Positions 7,176-8,228 of a DNA stretch of 8,228 nt are shown here, piece after piece. The position numbers and the translations under genes were made by a program. The stretch's first letter is position 1; the number at the start of each line of letters is the position of its first letter. This stretch comes from Bacteroidales bacterium (GTDB lineage Bacteria > Bacteroidota > Bacteroidia > Bacteroidales > UBA932), in assembly GCA_017614795.1 (NCBI GenBank), contig JAGABD010000010.1:1-8228 (forward strand), given 5' to 3'. Below the pieces are notes generated by a model. The model was not told the origin of the DNA, ran no database searches, and was given only the letters and a program-made list of their open reading frames with translations.

Positions 7176-7719
7176 ATGGCTCTTTTGCGAAAAACTTCCA
7201 GTGGAAGAGGAGGAGCCAGAAGGCTCCGACCGTCACGCAGGAATCGGCGAAATTGAATACGGGCGCGAAGAAGATCACCTTGTCGCCGTTTTCTATTATA
7301 GGGAAATAAAGCATATCGACCACCTTGCCGAACATAAAGGGAGCGTAGTCCCATATGAGGCCGTAGAACAGGCAGTCGATTATGTTGCCGAAGGCGCCGG
7401 CGGTGATGAGCGTGAGGCCGAGAACCACCCCGTTGGGAACGGGAGGCTGCCGCTTGAGCAGTTTGCCGATCCACCACACAAGGACGCCGCAAAGCACGAT
7501 GCGGAAGAGGCTGAGGAGAAACTTTCCGACCATTCCGCCGAACTTCATCCCGAAGGCCATGCCGGCGTTCTCCACGAAGCAGATGCGGAACCACTGTCCT
7601 ATCACGGGAATCTGTTCACCGAGGTCCATATTGGTTTTGACCAGGTATTTGGTTACCTGGTCAATCACCACTAGCAGTATGCCTAGTGCAAGATACTTCG
7701 CTCCCTTGGAGATTTTCAT
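7174..7719 (-). CDS. lspA: Lipoprotein signal peptidase (signal peptidase II)
   Basis: LspA is the inner-membrane aspartyl protease that removes the signal peptide of prolipoproteins after lipid transfer. The protein has 181 residues. It shows four likely membrane segments (about 8-25, 65-85, 97-114 and 158-174) and the family motifs DQVTKYLV (20-27), FVENAGMAFG (48-57), GAFGNIIDCL (108-117) and FNFADSCVTVG (155-165). D115 and D159 are the catalytic dyad, with N51, N112 and N156 conserved. The aspartates are 44 residues apart, against 19 in E. coli. The extra segment (about 121-150, with GKVVDMLYFPI) is a periplasmic insert that I recall as typical of Bacteroidetes LspA. The gene starts 6 nt after the dksA-like stop codon, so the two are almost certainly co-transcribed. 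A strong hairpin-forming repeat lies at codons 19-28. The lipoprotein at 5385-6494 is a plausible substrate. Confidence 0.97.
   Translation of the reverse strand: MKISKGAKYLALGILLVVIDQVTKYLVKTNMDLGEQIPVIGQWFRICFVENAGMAFGMKFGGMVGKFLLSLFRIVLCGVLVWWIGKLLKRQPPVPNGVVLGLTLITAGAFGNIIDCLFYGLIWDYAPFMFGKVVDMLYFPIIENGDKVIFFAPVFNFADSCVTVGAFWLLLFHWKFFAKEP
7637..7664 (-). repeat. Perfect 11-bp inverted repeat (possible mRNA hairpin) in the lspA 5' coding region
   Basis: On the + strand TTGACCAGGTA (7637-7647) is followed by a 6-nt spacer (7648-7653) and its exact reverse complement TACCTGGTCAA (7654-7664). In the lspA mRNA it would form an 11-bp stem about 55 nt after the start codon, over the codons for the conserved DQVTKYLV motif. 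No U run follows, so it does not look like a terminator. Whether it has a role is unknown. Confidence 0.5.
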
Positions 7720-7725
7720 AGGAGC

Positions 7726-8127
7726 CTAGTTCTTTCCCTGCTTTGCGAGCATTTCTTTGGCCTCCACGGTGAGCGTGGCGTGAGGCACGAGACGAAGGCG
7801 TTCCTTGGGAATGAGCTTGCCCGTAACCCTGCAGATGCCATAGGTCTTGTTCTCGATGCGCACGAGCGCTGCTTCGAGATTCTTGATGAATTTGTACTGG
7901 CGTTGCGCAAGCTGGCTTGCTTCCTCTTTCGTAAGTTGGTTGGCGCCATCGTCCTCCACCGTCCTGAATGAGGGCGACGTATCCTCGATGTCGTTGTTGC
8001 CACCGTGCATCACAACCTGACGCAGGGTGTTGTACTCAGCTTTGGCCTGCTCGAGCATACCCTCGATGATGGTCTTGAACTCTGCAAGCTCCTCATCGGA
8101 ATAACGAGTTTTGATTTCGTCTGCCAT
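7726..8127 (-). CDS. dksA: TraR/DksA family RNA polymerase-binding protein without the zinc-finger cysteines
   Basis: DksA-like factors bind the RNA polymerase secondary channel and, with ppGpp, tune promoters of stable RNA and amino-acid genes. This protein has 133 residues. Residues 8-90 form a coiled-coil hairpin, with an acidic tip (VEDDGANQ, 57-64) where E. coli DksA carries its DxxDxA motif. Residues 95-125 match the C-terminal globular domain: YGICRVTGKLIPKERL and LVPHATLTVEAK. In E. coli DksA this region holds four zinc cysteines. Here only C99 remains; the others read T102, T120 and A123, so the classical C4 finger cannot form. I recall the same form in other Bacteroidetes, so it is probably a lineage trait and not decay. 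Start ATG at 8127 is 8 nt after the upstream stop codon, and lspA follows after 6 nt. The order ileS-dksA-lspA is conserved in Bacteroidetes. True ppGpp dependence is not shown by the sequence. Confidence 0.93.
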   Translation of the reverse strand: MADEIKTRYSDEELAEFKTIIEGMLEQAKAEYNTLRQVVMHGGNNDIEDTSPSFRTVEDDGANQLTKEEASQLAQRQYKFIKNLEAALVRIENKTYGICRVTGKLIPKERLRLVPHATLTVEAKEMLAKQGKN

Positions 8128-8135
8128 AGTTGATT

Positions 8136-8228
8136 TTATTTTCGGGTTACTAATATACGAATAATTCCGTCATTCCACTCCACTTCGGCCCCACGATTTC
8201 CGCCTTTTTCCAACGAGATATCAACAGA
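8136..8228 (-). CDS. ileS: C-terminal end of a gene, probably isoleucine--tRNA ligase
   Basis: Reading leftward from the right edge, an open frame of 30 codons ends in TAA at 8136-8138. It starts SVDISLEKGG and ends EWNDGIIRILVTRK. The strand-like tail fits the C terminus of a large enzyme, but 30 residues carry no signature motif. The assignment to ileS rests on synteny: in Bacteroidetes ileS commonly sits directly before dksA and lspA on the same strand. The stop codon is only 8 nt from the dksA-like start, consistent with one transcript. The rest of the gene is outside the window. Confidence 0.6.
   Translation of the reverse strand, partial: SVDISLEKGGNRGAEVEWNDGIIRILVTRK

Noticed and set aside
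7201..7729. Open frames on the + strand across lspA (157 and 115 codons).
   Set aside because: The opposite strand encodes LspA with all catalytic motifs. The + strand frames have no motifs and cross the terminator side without a promoter.

Overview
This window comes from a bacterial chromosome, very probably Bacteroidales (Bacteroidota). I base that on the form of several proteins: a DksA/TraR factor that has lost its zinc cysteines, a LspA with a long insert between its catalytic aspartates, a HIT protein of the Bacteroidetes type, a DUF4369 lipoprotein, and a GH57 amylase next to a DUF3417-type glucan phosphorylase. Shine-Dalgarno sequences are also absent. The high GC content and GC-ending codons fit an Alistipes/Rikenellaceae-like lineage, but that finer placement is inference. 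Genes fill the window almost completely, and no stretch of 300 bases lacks one.

Positions 1-7125 (+ strand) hold a compact train of seven genes: a GH57 alpha-amylase (5' end outside the window), an alpha-glucan phosphorylase, ribF, greA, a HIT hydrolase, a DUF4369/thioredoxin-fold lipoprotein and a small outer-membrane beta-barrel protein. Junctions are overlaps of 17, 10 and 14 nt or gaps of 16, 4 and 16 nt, as expected for one operon or a few nested transcripts. The first two genes act together in alpha-glucan (glycogen/maltodextrin) breakdown. ribF, greA and HIT are housekeeping genes for FMN/FAD synthesis, rescue of stalled RNA polymerase and nucleotide hydrolysis. The last two encode envelope proteins.

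Positions 7142-7175 hold a strong hairpin flanked by A and T runs. It can act as a shared terminator for the two converging gene sets. The lspA stop codon lies at its edge.

Positions 7174-8228 (- strand) hold lspA, the dksA-like gene and, at the right edge, the last 30 codons of a gene that is probably ileS. Spacers are 6 and 8 nt. The order ileS-dksA-lspA is a known Bacteroidetes housekeeping cluster. LspA would process lipoproteins such as the one encoded at 5385-6494.

I found no mobile element, CRISPR array, phage gene or tRNA, and no convincing new multi-gene system. The items most worth a second look are the thioredoxin-fold lipoprotein without a CxxC motif, a shortened flavokinase loop in RibF, a perfect 11-bp hairpin inside lspA, and marked depletion of the tetranucleotide CATG across the window.
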